Counted from the stretch's first letter, positions 17,077-26,723 are shown. The stretch: 64,000 nt of DNA from Numidum massiliense (GCF_001375555.1 NZ_CTDZ01000009.1:1109758-1173757), one strand, 5' to 3'. A program made the numbers and translations. Notes: generated by a model from the letters alone, not told the origin.

Positions 17077-18168
17077 ATGGGGATTTTTACCCAGTTAGTT
17101 GAATTCGACTACGAGCAACTCGTGTTTTGCCAAGATAAAAATTCCGGCCTCCGCGCCATGATCGCCGTTCACGATACAACCCTCGGGCCAGCGCTCGGGG
17201 GTGCGCGGATGTGGATGTACGATACGGAAGAAGACGCGATTCGCGACGTCCTTAGGCTCTCGCGCGGCATGACTTATAAAAACGCAGCCGCTGGGCTAAA
17301 CTTAGGCGGAGGTAAGGCTGTCATTATCGGCGATCCGAAAAAAGATAAATCGGAAGAGTTGTTTCGCGCCTTCGGCCGGTTTGTTCAAGGGCTTAACGGC
17401 CGTTATATTACGGCGGAAGACGTCGGTACGAGTGTCGAAGATATGGACTTCATTTATCAAGAGACCGATTATGTCACCGGGAAGTCGCCCGCCTTCGGTT
17501 CGAGCGGTAACCCTTCACCGGTGACGGCGTACGGCGTTTACCGCGGGATGAAGGCAGCGGCCAAAGTCGCTTTCGGCAGCGACGATTTAAGTGACAAGAC
17601 GATTGCTGTGCAGGGGCTCGGTAACGTGGCCTACAATTTGTGCACCCATTTGCACAAAGAAGGAGCCACACTGGTCGTTACCGACATTAACGAGCAGCGG
17701 GTGAAACAGGCGGTGGAACAATTTGGCGCAAAAGCCGTCGATCCTAGCGACATTTACGACGCTCAATGCGACATTTTTTCGCCGAACGCCCTCGGTGGGA
17801 TTATTAACGACGACAACATTCCGCGCTTAAAATGCCGCCTCATCGCCGGTGCGGCGAACAACCAATTGCAGACGGCGCGCCACGGCGAAATTGTCGAAGC
17901 GAACGACATCGTCTACGCACCGGATTACGTCCTTAACGCCGGCGGTGTCATTAACGTCGCCGACGAGTTAATGGGCTACAACAGAGAGCGCGCGTTGAAA
18001 AAAGTAGAGACGATTTACGATAACGTGCTAAAAGTTTTCGCGATTGCCGAGAGGGACAGCATCCCGAGTTACCTCGCTGCCGACCGGATGGCCGAAGAGC
18101 GCATCGCTTCCATCGGGCGCTCCCGCAAGCAGTTTTTGACGAACGGAAAAAACGTCTACGATTTTTAA
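17077..18168 (+). CDS. bcd: Leucine dehydrogenase (branched-chain amino acid dehydrogenase)
   Basis: A 363-residue Glu/Leu/Phe/Val dehydrogenase that deaminates leucine, valine and isoleucine to 2-oxo acids with NAD. Seen: [15 protein letters not shown] near 36, [16 protein letters not shown] near 70 with the catalytic Lys, the N-terminal metal-free Asp loop TAEDVGTS near 113, and a Rossmann motif [12 protein letters not shown] near 180. ATG has AGGGGGAAACT upstream, 15 bases after ptb. It feeds the 2-oxo acids to the bkd complex downstream. Confidence 0.94.
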   Translation: MGIFTQLVEFDYEQLVFCQDKNSGLRAMIAVHDTTLGPALGGARMWMYDTEEDAIRDVLRLSRGMTYKNAAAGLNLGGGKAVIIGDPKKDKSEELFRAFGRFVQGLNGRYITAEDVGTSVEDMDFIYQETDYVTGKSPAFGSSGNPSPVTAYGVYRGMKAAAKVAFGSDDLSDKTIAVQGLGNVAYNLCTHLHKEGATLVVTDINEQRVKQAVEQFGAKAVDPSDIYDAQCDIFSPNALGGIINDDNIPRLKCRLIAGAANNQLQTARHGEIVEANDIVYAPDYVLNAGGVINVADELMGYNRERALKKVETIYDNVLKVFAIAERDSIPSYLAADRMAEERIASIGRSRKQFLTNGKNVYDF

Positions 18169-18457
18169 GTATATAACAGGGCTGTTCGTACTCATTACAT
18201 AAATAACCGATAACTAAGTAGGGACGAAATTACGGGAAAACGCGGGTCTACGGACACCGCTCCCGTATGACCTGTCATTTGTCTGACTATGCCATAAGTC
18301 GCGATACGAGGATATGAGCGCCGTGAGCGCCGTGACACGCGTTTTTAGGGTGAGGCGAGAACGTTTATCGGAGTGGCGTTGTAAAACGTACAGGTCGTTA
18401 CAGGTCGTAACACTTATTATCAGACTCGACCTGTTAAAACGAGGGGGAGGTATGCGC

Positions 18458-19882
18458 GTGGCCGATCAGTACGATTTAGTTGTTCTCGGCGCGGGGCCGG
18501 GAGGTTACGTCGCCGCGATTCGCGCGGCGCAGTTAGGCATGCGTGTCGCCGTTGTCGAGCGGGAACACGTGGGCGGCGTTTGCTTGCACAAAGGGTGTGT
18601 GCCGAGTAAAACGTTGCTCCGCAGCGCAGAGGTGTACCGGACGGTGCGCCGGGCGGACGAGTTTGGGATTGCGGCAAACAACCTAGCAATCGACGTCGGC
18701 AAAATAATGGCGCGAAAAACGAGCGTCGTTCAGCAGTTACATAAAGGTGTTGAGCACCTATTATCAAAACATAAGGTAGATATCGTTCACGGCATCGGAC
18801 GGATTATGGGGCCGTCGATTTTTGCACCGCAAGCGGGGACGATCGCCGTAGAACAGTCGGACGGTGAAAGTGTGACGCTCGTCCCAAAACACGTCGTAAT
18901 TGCAACCGGTTCAAAGCCGAGACAGCTTGCGGGACTTACGGTGGATGGCGTGCGTGTCCTCCATTCGGATCACGCCTTAAAGCTCGAGAAGTTTCCCCGT
19001 TCGATGCTCATCGTCGGCGGTGGCGCGATCGGTATTGAGTGGGCTTCGCTGTTGAGTGATTTCGGCGTCGAAGTGACGATTATCGAAGCGGCTGACCGCA
19101 TCTTACCTACGGAAGACGCCGATATTAGTCGCGAGATGGCGCGGCTGCTCAAAAAGCGCAAAGTAAAGCTTCTCACGCGTGCGGAGATAATGACCGAGGC
19201 GACAACGGTCAGTGAGACTGAAGTGGCGCTAACCGTGACGCAAGGAGAGGTGCAGAAACAACTAGTAGCTGAGCAAGTGCTGTTGTGCGTCGGCCGCGAA
19301 CCGCGCATCGACGATATCGGCTTAGCTAATACGGACATCCAAGTGGAAGGCGGCGCGATCGCGGTCAACGCCTTCATGCAGACGGCGGAAAGTCACATTT
19401 ACGCCATTGGCGATGTCGTCGGCGGCATGCAGCTCGCACACGTCGCCTCGCGCGAGGGCATCATTGCCGTCGAACATATGGCTGGGCGCGATCCCCTCCC
19501 GCTCGACGAGCGGCAATTGCCTCGCTGTACGTACAGTCACCCGGAAGTGGCGTCAGTCGGCTTAAGTGAGCAGCAGGCGAAGGCGCAAGGGTTTAAAGTG
19601 ACTGTCGGCAAAATACCGTTCCGCGCGATCGGCAAAGCTGTCGTCGGCGGCGACGTCGACGGGTTTGTGAAAGTGGTCGCCGACCGCGAGACGGACGACG
19701 TGTTAGGGGTGCATGCCATCGGACCGCACGTGACCGACATGATCGCCGAAGCGGGCTTTGGCTTGCTATTAAATGCAACGCCGTGGGAAATGTCGCAAGT
19801 GATCCATCCGCATCCAACGTTGTCAGAAGCGATCGGAGAGGCGGCGTTGGCGGCCATCGGGCGCCCTATTCACGGCATATAA
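18458..19882 (+). CDS. lpdV: Dihydrolipoamide dehydrogenase, E3 of the branched-chain 2-oxoacid complex
   Basis: A 474-residue flavoprotein that reoxidises dihydrolipoyl groups with NAD. Seen: the FAD motif LVVLGAGPGGYVAAIRAAQLG, the redox pair GGVCLHKGCVPSKTLL (CxxxxC) near 42, the NAD motif IVGGGAIGIEWASLL near 183, AIGDVVGGMQLAHVASREG near 312 and the C-terminal HPHPTLSEAIGEA with the active His and Glu. GTG 18458 is chosen because GGGGGAGG lies seven bases before it; the open frame reaches to 18314 but has no site there. The 289-base gap before it holds no buk remnant that I can see. Confidence 0.93.
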   Translation: MADQYDLVVLGAGPGGYVAAIRAAQLGMRVAVVEREHVGGVCLHKGCVPSKTLLRSAEVYRTVRRADEFGIAANNLAIDVGKIMARKTSVVQQLHKGVEHLLSKHKVDIVHGIGRIMGPSIFAPQAGTIAVEQSDGESVTLVPKHVVIATGSKPRQLAGLTVDGVRVLHSDHALKLEKFPRSMLIVGGGAIGIEWASLLSDFGVEVTIIEAADRILPTEDADISREMARLLKKRKVKLLTRAEIMTEATTVSETEVALTVTQGEVQKQLVAEQVLLCVGREPRIDDIGLANTDIQVEGGAIAVNAFMQTAESHIYAIGDVVGGMQLAHVASREGIIAVEHMAGRDPLPLDERQLPRCTYSHPEVASVGLSEQQAKAQGFKVTVGKIPFRAIGKAVVGGDVDGFVKVVADRETDDVLGVHAIGPHVTDMIAEAGFGLLLNATPWEMSQVIHPHPTLSEAIGEAALAAIGRPIHGI

Positions 19883-19935
19883 CGAACCCATCATTTTTTG
19901 AGGAACCGTTGTTAACGGAAAAGGAGGGAAATCAG

Positions 19936-20943
19936 GTGAGCCATACACAACACGAGTTACTCGGTTTATCGGATAACGACGTTTTAGACATGTACCGTTA
20001 CATGCTGCTGGCGCGCAAATTGGACGAGCGCGTGTGGCTGTTAAATCGGGCGGGGAAAGTGCCTTTCGCCGTTTCGTGCCAAGGGCAAGAAGGGGCGCAA
20101 GTAGGAGCCGCCTTCGCTTTGGATCGCGAAGTCGATTACTTATGCCCGTACTACCGCGACTTGGCGATGGTGCTCATCTTCGGTCAAACGGCGCGCGACA
20201 CGATGCTAGCCGCGTTTGCAAAGGCGGAAGATCCGAACAGCGGGGGGAGGCAAATGCCGAGTCACTTCGGCAGCCGCAAGCATCGCATCTTTTCCGGCTC
20301 AAGTCCGGTGACGACGCAACTGCCACACGCGACGGGCTTTGCCTTAGCGGCAAAAATGGAAGGGAAACCGATCGTCACGTTGACGTCACTTGGCGAAGGT
20401 TCGACGAACCAAGGCGATTTTCACGAAGCGTGTAACTTCGCCGGCGTGCACCGCTTGCCAGTCATTTTTTTCTGTGAAAACAACCGCTATGCCATTTCGG
20501 TACCGATCAGTAAACAGCTCGCCGTGCAGAGCGTTGCCGAGCGGGCACAGGCGTACGGTTTTCCTGGCGTCTCGGTGGACGGCAACGACCCGCTCGCCGT
20601 GTACAAGGCGGTAAAAGAAGCTGCGGAGCGAGCACGACGCGGCGATGGTCCGAGTTTGATTGAAGCGAATGTGTACCGCTTAGCGCCGCACTCGACGGAC
20701 GATGACGACAAAAGTTACCGCAGTGCGGCAGAAGTGGCGGAGGCGCGCAAGAACGATTCGCTGCAGCGCTTTAGCTCCTATTTACGGGAAGTAGGCTTAT
20801 TGACGGATGAGCGCGAAGCCGCACTCGTGGACGCGATTCAAAAGGAAGTCGACGAAGCGATGCGCGACGCAGAAGCAGCGCCGTACGCCGCTGCCGATAG
20901 TTTACTTAAATACGTTTACGAAGAACGTGAAGCCGTTGATTAA
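19936..20943 (+). CDS. bkdAA: Branched-chain 2-oxoacid dehydrogenase E1 alpha subunit
   Basis: A 335-residue thiamine-diphosphate subunit of the decarboxylase. Seen: MYRYMLLARKLDERVWLLNR near residue 18, CQGQEGAQVGAAFAL near 48 and the TPP site SLGEGSTNQGDFHEACNFAG near 155, ending CENNRYAIS. GTG 19936 follows AAGGAGGGAAATCAG, and the open frame to 19783 lies inside lpdV. It forms the E1 heterotetramer with BkdAB and decarboxylates leucine-, valine- and isoleucine-derived oxo acids to give primers for iso and anteiso fatty acids. Confidence 0.93.
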   Translation: MSHTQHELLGLSDNDVLDMYRYMLLARKLDERVWLLNRAGKVPFAVSCQGQEGAQVGAAFALDREVDYLCPYYRDLAMVLIFGQTARDTMLAAFAKAEDPNSGGRQMPSHFGSRKHRIFSGSSPVTTQLPHATGFALAAKMEGKPIVTLTSLGEGSTNQGDFHEACNFAGVHRLPVIFFCENNRYAISVPISKQLAVQSVAERAQAYGFPGVSVDGNDPLAVYKAVKEAAERARRGDGPSLIEANVYRLAPHSTDDDDKSYRSAAEVAEARKNDSLQRFSSYLREVGLLTDEREAALVDAIQKEVDEAMRDAEAAPYAAADSLLKYVYEEREAVD

Positions 20944-21036
20944 CTTTAAGTCGATGGTGAAGAGCGAAAATAGTGGGCAACCGCACGTAAAGCGCGTGAA
21001 TACAGTTAAGTCGTTACGTTGTAAGGGGGGTACCGA

Positions 21037-22020
21037 ATGGCTCAATTATCGTATATCGAAGCGGTGACGAAAGCGATGCGCGACGCGATGCACCGCGATG
21101 AAAAAGTATTTATCCTCGGCGAAGACGTCGGCGTGCGCGGCGGCGTGTTCCGCGCGACGGCGGGACTGATCGAGGCGTTCGGCGAGAAACGCGTCATCGA
21201 TTCGCCGCTGTCGGAGTCGCTTATCGTCGGCGCGTCGATCGGGGCGGCCGCTTACGGCATGCGTCCGATTGCCGAAATTCAATTTGCCGATTTTATTATG
21301 CCCGCCGTCAACCAAATTATTAGTGAAGCGGCAAAGCTGCGCTACCGATCGAACAACGACTGGCACTGTCCTCTCGTCATCCGTACACCTTACGGCGGCG
21401 GCGTGCACGGCGGCCTGTATCACTCGCAAAGCATCGAGTCGCTATTTGCGAGTGTCGCTGGGCTGAAAATCGTCATGCCGGCCACGCCGTACGATGCGTA
21501 TGGCTTGCTCGCCGCGTCGATCGAAGACAACGATCCGGTGCTCTTTTTGGAACATAAGCGGTGCTATCGCCTCATTAAAGGGGAAGTGCCGGACGAACCG
21601 TACACGCTGCCGATTGGGAAAGCGGACGTGAAGCGGGAAGGGACCGACGTCACCGTTATCAGCTACGGTTTAAGCTTGCATTTTGCCTTAGAAGCTGCCG
21701 ACAAGTTAGCCCGCGAGGGCATTAGTGCGCACGTGCTAGATTTGCGCACGGTACGCCCGCTAGACAAAGAGGCTATTTTGGAGGCGACAGCGAAAACCGG
21801 TAAGGTGCTCATCGTACACGAAGACAATAAAACAGGGGGCATAGGCGGCGAAGTTTCGGCATTGATCGCCGAGGAGGCGCTGTTTGAACTGGATGCGCCA
21901 ATTGTGCGTCTAGGTGGCCCGGACATACCGGCGATGCCGTATAGCTCGCCGCTGGAAAAGGAATACATGTTAAATGCGCGAAAAGTGGAACAGGCGATGC
22001 GCGATTTAGCCGAATTTTAA
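21037..22020 (+). CDS. bkdAB: Branched-chain 2-oxoacid dehydrogenase E1 beta subunit
   Basis: A 327-residue E1 beta subunit. Seen: LGEDVGVRGGVFRATAGL near residue 26, FGEKRVIDSPLSE near 48, AEIQFADFIMPAVNQIISEA near 80, and HGGLYHSQSIESLFASVAGL near 128. Start ATG with AAGGGGGGTACCGA upstream, 93 bases after bkdAA. It supplies most of the TPP-pyrophosphate side contacts at the E1 interface. Confidence 0.94.
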   Translation: MAQLSYIEAVTKAMRDAMHRDEKVFILGEDVGVRGGVFRATAGLIEAFGEKRVIDSPLSESLIVGASIGAAAYGMRPIAEIQFADFIMPAVNQIISEAAKLRYRSNNDWHCPLVIRTPYGGGVHGGLYHSQSIESLFASVAGLKIVMPATPYDAYGLLAASIEDNDPVLFLEHKRCYRLIKGEVPDEPYTLPIGKADVKREGTDVTVISYGLSLHFALEAADKLAREGISAHVLDLRTVRPLDKEAILEATAKTGKVLIVHEDNKTGGIGGEVSALIAEEALFELDAPIVRLGGPDIPAMPYSSPLEKEYMLNARKVEQAMRDLAEF

Positions 22021-22044
22021 GGTCGTGGAGGTGAGACGAGAGGC

Positions 22045-23520
22045 ATGATCGAAAAAGTAGCGATGCCCCAACTGGGGGAAAGTGTGACAGAAGGGACAAT
22101 TGCCTCATGGTTAAAGCAGCCGGGCGATCCGGTCAACTTGTATGAACCGATGTGCGAAGTAGTGACCGATAAAGTGAACGCGGAAGTGCCTGCGACCGTC
22201 GCCGGGACACTCGTCGAGATCGTCGCTTCTGAAGGGACAACGATCGCTGTCGGGGATATCATCTGTGTGATTGAAACGGCGTCAGGAGGGGAGACGCCTG
22301 GTAGGGCAACGGGTGACGCAGTGGCTGACGGAAAAGCACCGCATGAAGCACCGAACGCAGCGGCTGCCAAAACAGCACCAGAAACAGCTCCTACAACAGC
22401 TTCTAACGAAGCTACAGGTGCTGCAGCGGTAGACCGTACAGTCGTTCCAGGCGCGGGAAAAAAGCCAAAGATGCGTTATTCGCCTGCCGTACTTAAATTA
22501 GCGCAAGAAAATGGGATCGACCTTAACGTACTAACTGGCAGCGGCCGCGGAGGGCGCATCACGCGCAAAGACGTGCTCACTTACATGGCCCAGCGCGAAC
22601 AAGGTGCGGTGAACGCAGCATCCGATCGGCAAGAGGAGACGCAAGTAGCGGGACAGGAACAGGCTGTACGGGCTGAACACACACCGTCACCGCAAACAGG
22701 TGTACCCACATCCGCACCGGCACCAGAATCTGTGCATGGGCAAACCGGACACAAAGCGCCGCCAATCACAACCGTCGGTACGCCGGACAAGATCGAAGGT
22801 ACAGCAGCTCAACCGTTGTCGGACGGGGAGCGCGCCATCCCCCTCACACCTGTACGGCGAGCCATTGCCGAGCGGATGGTGACGAGTAAACGGGAAGCGC
22901 CGCATGCGTGGCTGACCGTTGAAGCGGACGTGACCGCACTTGTGCGCTTGCGGGAGCGGCTGAAAGAGCCGTTTGCCGCGCGTGAAGGGATCAAGTTGAC
23001 ATATTTACCATTTTTTATAAAGGCAGTCGTCGAGTCGCTGAAGGACTATCCACGGCTAAACGCGACGTGGGCTGGCGATAAAATCGTCGAAAAGCGCGAG
23101 ATCAACGTATCGGTCGCCGTCGCCAAAGAGGACGAACTATACGTACCCGTCGTGCGCCGCGCCGATCAGCTGAGCATTTTCGGCATTGCCGCAGCGGTGG
23201 ACGAACTCGTGCGCAAGACAGCTGCGGGAGAGTTAGCGGTACAAGACATTGCCGGCGGTACGTTTACGGTGAACAATACGGGCACCTTCGGGTCGATCGC
23301 TTCGGCACCGATTATTAATTACCCACAAGCGGCGATTATTAGTATCGAAAGCATCGTCAAGCGTCCCGTCGTCATCGGTGACGGGATTGCCATTCGCGAT
23401 ATGGTCAACTTCTGTCTCTCCTTTGACCACCGCGTGTTAGACGGCCTCATCGCGGGGCGGTTTATGCAAAGTGTCAAAGCGAAGATGGAGGCGTACGGGG
23501 AACAAACGGCGATTTACTAA
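22045..23520 (+). CDS. bkdB: Branched-chain 2-oxoacid dehydrogenase E2, dihydrolipoyl acyltransferase
   Basis: A 491-residue core protein. A lipoyl domain (about 1-78, lipoylated Lys in VVTDKVNAEVPAT near 43) and an Ala/Thr/Pro-rich linker lead to a peripheral-subunit-binding domain (about 147-185, YSPAVLKLAQENG). A second linker leads to the catalytic domain (about 260-491) with FDHRVLDGLIAGRF holding the His-x3-Asp-Gly active site near 453. It transfers branched acyl groups to CoA. Start ATG after GGAGGTGAGACGAGAGGC. It is the last gene of the operon, followed by a hairpin terminator. Confidence 0.94.
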   Translation: MIEKVAMPQLGESVTEGTIASWLKQPGDPVNLYEPMCEVVTDKVNAEVPATVAGTLVEIVASEGTTIAVGDIICVIETASGGETPGRATGDAVADGKAPHEAPNAAAAKTAPETAPTTASNEATGAAAVDRTVVPGAGKKPKMRYSPAVLKLAQENGIDLNVLTGSGRGGRITRKDVLTYMAQREQGAVNAASDRQEETQVAGQEQAVRAEHTPSPQTGVPTSAPAPESVHGQTGHKAPPITTVGTPDKIEGTAAQPLSDGERAIPLTPVRRAIAERMVTSKREAPHAWLTVEADVTALVRLRERLKEPFAAREGIKLTYLPFFIKAVVESLKDYPRLNATWAGDKIVEKREINVSVAVAKEDELYVPVVRRADQLSIFGIAAAVDELVRKTAAGELAVQDIAGGTFTVNNTGTFGSIASAPIINYPQAAIISIESIVKRPVVIGDGIAIRDMVNFCLSFDHRVLDGLIAGRFMQSVKAKMEAYGEQTAIY

Positions 23521-23598
23521 CTCGTTGCCGTGTACAGGTTGACACAAATAACCGATTGCCGCCGCAAATAGCGAATCATGTGGCGGAAAGATTTTTGT

Positions 23599-23642
23599 CC
23601 TAGGCCAATCCCTCGTACTCAGGGCGGTCTAGGCATTTTTTA
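23599..23642 (+). terminator. Terminator of the ptb-bkd operon
   Basis: An outer stem CCTAGGCC/GGTCTAGG (one G-T pair) encloses an inner CCCT/AGGG, and a run of six T follows. It lies 78 bases after bkdB. This and the two small minus-strand genes fill most of 23521-24283. Confidence 0.75.
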
Positions 23643-23693
23643 TAACGTTCACATACTCGTGCACGGGGTACGTCACCGGTCAAAACGTCGCCA

Positions 23694-23736
23694 TAAAAAA
23701 AGCCGCCGCACCAACGGTAAGCAGTTGGCAGGCGGT
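23694..23736 (-). terminator. Terminator of the small minus-strand membrane-protein gene
   Basis: Read on the minus strand, a GC-rich stem (GCCGCC with GGCGGT, and CCAAC with GTTGG) is followed by a run of seven T. It ends the 56-residue gene 27 bases after its stop. Confidence 0.6.
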
Positions 23737-23762
23737 CGGCCTCTGAAACAGATCGCGATACG

Positions 23763-23933
23763 TTACATTTGAACAATGCCAAAGGTGATCAGCGAGGCTA
23801 ACACCGTTACGCCAGCTAACGTCACGCTGAACAGGCCGCCGACGACGACGCCGAACTTGTTGCCGAGGCGGCGGTTTTTAATCGTTCCCCAAAAGGAGAG
23901 AATCATAACTAAAAATAAAATTGTTAACATCAT
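23763..23933 (-). CDS. 56-residue membrane protein, resembling DUF2759-type small proteins
   Basis: A short gene on the minus strand: MMLTILFLVMILSFWGTIKN, then RRLGNKFG, then a second hydrophobic stretch (VVVGGLFSVTLAGVTVLASL). Two membrane segments with a short basic loop between them are clear. The size and layout recall the roughly 55-residue DUF2759 proteins of Bacillus, but I cannot confirm that. GGTGATTGCAA precedes the ATG, and a terminator follows the stop. Function unknown. Confidence 0.6.
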   Translation of the reverse strand: MMLTILFLVMILSFWGTIKNRRLGNKFGVVVGGLFSVTLAGVTVLASLITFGIVQM

Positions 23934-24054
23934 TTGCAATCACCACTTTACCGTTTTCAATAATAACTAATACAACTAGTATATACGAAAAGTAACGTAT
24001 GTAGGCGCACCTATGCGTGCCGACTTTGTGACGGTTTGTTGACAGTCGGGTCGG

Positions 24055-24147
24055 TTAAAAAATAAAAACGAGCCCCATCATAATGGTTGAAAAGAGCATG
24101 GCGATGGCCAAAACGAGTGAAACGATACGAACGAGCTTTTTGTTCAT
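24055..24147 (-). CDS. 30-residue membrane miniprotein, Prli42-like (stressosome-associated)
   Basis: A 30-residue minus-strand gene with a basic start (MNKKLVRIV) and one membrane helix ending in MMGLVFIF. The layout, length and the N-terminal NKK match Prli42, a 31-residue Listeria membrane miniprotein that tethers the stressosome, with homologues across Bacillales. GAGGTG lies ten bases before the ATG. Whether this organism has RsbR/RsbS partners cannot be seen here, so the role is by family only. Confidence 0.7.
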   Translation of the reverse strand: MNKKLVRIVSLVLAIAMLFSTIMMGLVFIF

Positions 24148-24283
24148 CGGGACGATCACCTCGATTGTATTGTAGCAAAAACGCCTAGTGATGTCTATGT
24201 CATTCAGTGTGGCTCACAACTTGTTCGACCATACCGTTTGTGTAAAAATAATGAATGAATGTAAACGATGAGGAGGCCGACGA

Positions 24284-25402
24284 GTGATTCAATCACAACG
24301 GTTACTAGAGGAATTTATGGAATTAGTGCAAATCGATAGTGAGACGAAGCACGAGCGGGAAATATGCGATGTGTTGAAACAAAAACTGACGGCGTTAGGT
24401 TTCGCGGTGATCGAAGATGATTCCAGGGCGGAAACCGGGCATGGCGCCGGAAATATTATCGCTACGTTAGAAGGGACGACTGACGCAGTGCCGATCTTTT
24501 TTACGGCGCACATGGATACAGTCGCTCCGGGGCAATCGATTAAACCGCAAGTAAAGGACGGGTACATTGTCTCCGACGGCACGACAATTTTAGGGAGTGA
24601 CGATAAAGCAGGGGTTGCCGCGTTAATCGAAGCGGCGCGGGTGCTGCAAGAACGGGGGCTCCCGCACGGACGTATTCAGTTTATTATAACCGCGGGTGAA
24701 GAATCCGGGCTGGCCGGCTCGCGGGCGCTAAAGCGCGAGCACATCCGCGCTGATTACGGATTCGCTTTCGACTCAGACGGGCCTGTCGGCGATCTGATTA
24801 CCGGCGCGCCGACACAAGCAAAAATGCAAGTTACAGTTACTGGAAAAGCGGCCCACGCCGGCGTCAATCCGGAAGATGGTATTAGTGCGATTCGCGTCGC
24901 CAGCCTAGCAGTAGCAAAAATGCCGCTTGGGCGCGTCGACAGAGAGACGACTGCGAATATTGGACACTTTGCCGGCGGCGGGGCGACGAATGTCGTCTGT
25001 GATCAAGTAGAAATTCTAGCCGAAGCACGCAGCTTGCGCAAGCCTAAGTTGGAACGACAACTTGCCAAGATGGAAGAGGCGTTTAGAGCAGCTGCAGCCG
25101 AAACAGGCGGACACGTACAGATTGAGACGCGCAAAATGTACGACGCCTTTTATTTCACTGACGAGGATCCCGTCGTTCAGCACGCACAGCGCGCGGTTAA
25201 AAAAATCGGCCGAACGAGCCGTCTGCTGACGAGTGGCGGCGGCAGTGATGCCAACAATTTTGCCGGCAAAGGGGTGCCGACGATCAATTTAGGGATCGGC
25301 TACGAGAACATTCACACGACGAAAGAACGTATCCCTGTCGCTGAACTAGAAAAAGCTGCCGAGTTCGTCCTTGCCCTCGTCGACGAGGCAAGGCATAGTT
25401 AA
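24284..25402 (+). CDS. yqjE: M20 family metallopeptidase, YqjE/PepT-like
   Basis: A 372-residue zinc aminopeptidase of the PepT-like group. Seen: AHMDTVAPG near residue 79 (His and Asp ligands), GSDDKAGVAALIEA near 105 (bridging Asp), TAGEESGLAGSRAL near 137 (catalytic and ligand Glu), FDSDGP near 163, and an insertion domain for dimerisation (about 180-290). It likely cleaves N-terminal residues from small peptides in the cytoplasm; the exact substrate is not known. GTG 24284 has AGGAGGCCGACGA upstream. B. subtilis yqjE also lies near bkdB. Confidence 0.88.
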   Translation: MIQSQRLLEEFMELVQIDSETKHEREICDVLKQKLTALGFAVIEDDSRAETGHGAGNIIATLEGTTDAVPIFFTAHMDTVAPGQSIKPQVKDGYIVSDGTTILGSDDKAGVAALIEAARVLQERGLPHGRIQFIITAGEESGLAGSRALKREHIRADYGFAFDSDGPVGDLITGAPTQAKMQVTVTGKAAHAGVNPEDGISAIRVASLAVAKMPLGRVDRETTANIGHFAGGGATNVVCDQVEILAEARSLRKPKLERQLAKMEEAFRAAAAETGGHVQIETRKMYDAFYFTDEDPVVQHAQRAVKKIGRTSRLLTSGGGSDANNFAGKGVPTINLGIGYENIHTTKERIPVAELEKAAEFVLALVDEARHS

Positions 25403-25544
25403 TCGTTAACCGTTAGCTGCCAGTCGTCAATCGTGCCACACATGTCGCGCCATCCGAAGCAAACATACATTAATCTATTATGGACGGTTAAGCCTTAGGC
25501 GCAAGAGCCATACTGAAAAAAAGTGTGTAGCTGGGGGGATGGTT

Positions 25545-26723
25545 ATGATTCATTGGGCGGAAGGAACAGTTGTAGAAGAGCTTGAACGCCGTCCCGGCTT
25601 ACAATATGTCGCGGTGCGGAAACGGGAGGAAGGTCGTTCGGCACGCGTTGTGCCGGCGATTCATTTTACGGATTGGCAACCTCCGCTCGGCATCGGCGAC
25701 CGCGTCGTCTTAAATACGACGGCAACCGATCTTCGGCTCGGTAGTGGAGGATACGATTTCGTCGCTTGGCGTGAAGGGGAACCGATCGATCGACAACCGT
25801 TTCCCGGACACATTGTAAAGTTGCGTTACACCCCTTGGCAGCTAGCGGTGCGCACTGTCGAAGAACAAGGTTCTCCCGCGCACGAACAGTTACAAGGGGC
25901 GTCCCACATCGCGGGGATGCCTGTTCTTGTTGGGGAACTACATAGCATGTTGCCGATCCTCGCCACCTCGCTGCGCCACCTGACGCGCGCGGCAGGGTAC
26001 GACTTGCGTCTCGCTTACGTGATGACCGACGGGGCCGCACTGCCGATCAAACTGAGCCGACACGTGCAATGGTTGCGCGAAAACGACTGGCTCGTCGGCA
26101 CCGTCACTGTCGGTCACGCGTTCGGCGGAGATTTAGAGGCGGTTAACGTATACAGCGGTCTGTTGGCGGCTAAACACGTGTTACAGGCGGACATTACCAT
26201 CGTCCTCATGGGACCGGGAATTGTCGGCACGGGTACAATGTACGGATTTTCCGGCGTCGAACAAGGACAAATCGTAAATGCGGTGCACACGCTTGGCGGG
26301 ATGCCGATCGTCGTACCGCGCATGAGTTTTGCTGACCGGCGCGCGCGGCATCATGGCCTCAGTCACCACACGAAAACGAACATCGCCCATACGATTTTAC
26401 AACCGGCGTACATCGCGTTACCGCACATACAACAAGATGAGTGGCGTGCACATTGCGAGGCGCAAGTGAAGGCCATTCAGCGCGAGATGGAAAAGCGAAA
26501 CAAACCGTCCCACCATTGGCGACGCATTCGGTTAAGCGACGCGGCGTTAAAGCAGCGGCTAAGCCTTTACCCGCAGCGCTTGACGACAATGGGCCGCGGT
26601 TGGGAAGAAGATCCTATATTTTTTTACGGCGTCGCTTGCGCGGCGGATGTCGCTTGGTCGCTGTTCCGAGATTCAGGCGGAAGCGTACCCGGAACGGGGG
26701 CTAGCGGCGAGAACGGCAGATGA
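25545..26723 (+). CDS. DUF3866 family protein
   Basis: A 392-residue protein of the DUF3866 family (function unknown). Visible blocks are HWAEGTVVEELERRPGLQ at the start, GIGDRVVLNTTATDLRLGSG near 48, GHIVKLRYTPWQ near 87, and GPGIVGTGTMYGFSGVEQG near 223, which is glycine-rich and may bind a phosphate or nucleotide. Downstream HGLSHHTKTN is also conserved. No membrane segments. ATG 25545 is chosen for the GGGGGG site six bases before it; ATG 25539 is in frame. It ends 12 bases from the end of converging mciZ. Confidence 0.8.
   Translation: MIHWAEGTVVEELERRPGLQYVAVRKREEGRSARVVPAIHFTDWQPPLGIGDRVVLNTTATDLRLGSGGYDFVAWREGEPIDRQPFPGHIVKLRYTPWQLAVRTVEEQGSPAHEQLQGASHIAGMPVLVGELHSMLPILATSLRHLTRAAGYDLRLAYVMTDGAALPIKLSRHVQWLRENDWLVGTVTVGHAFGGDLEAVNVYSGLLAAKHVLQADITIVLMGPGIVGTGTMYGFSGVEQGQIVNAVHTLGGMPIVVPRMSFADRRARHHGLSHHTKTNIAHTILQPAYIALPHIQQDEWRAHCEAQVKAIQREMEKRNKPSHHWRRIRLSDAALKQRLSLYPQRLTTMGRGWEEDPIFFYGVACAADVAWSLFRDSGGSVPGTGASGENGR

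Noticed and set aside
18169-18457. Remnant of buk
   Set aside because: No stretch in any frame reads like butyrate kinase; only short repeats are present.
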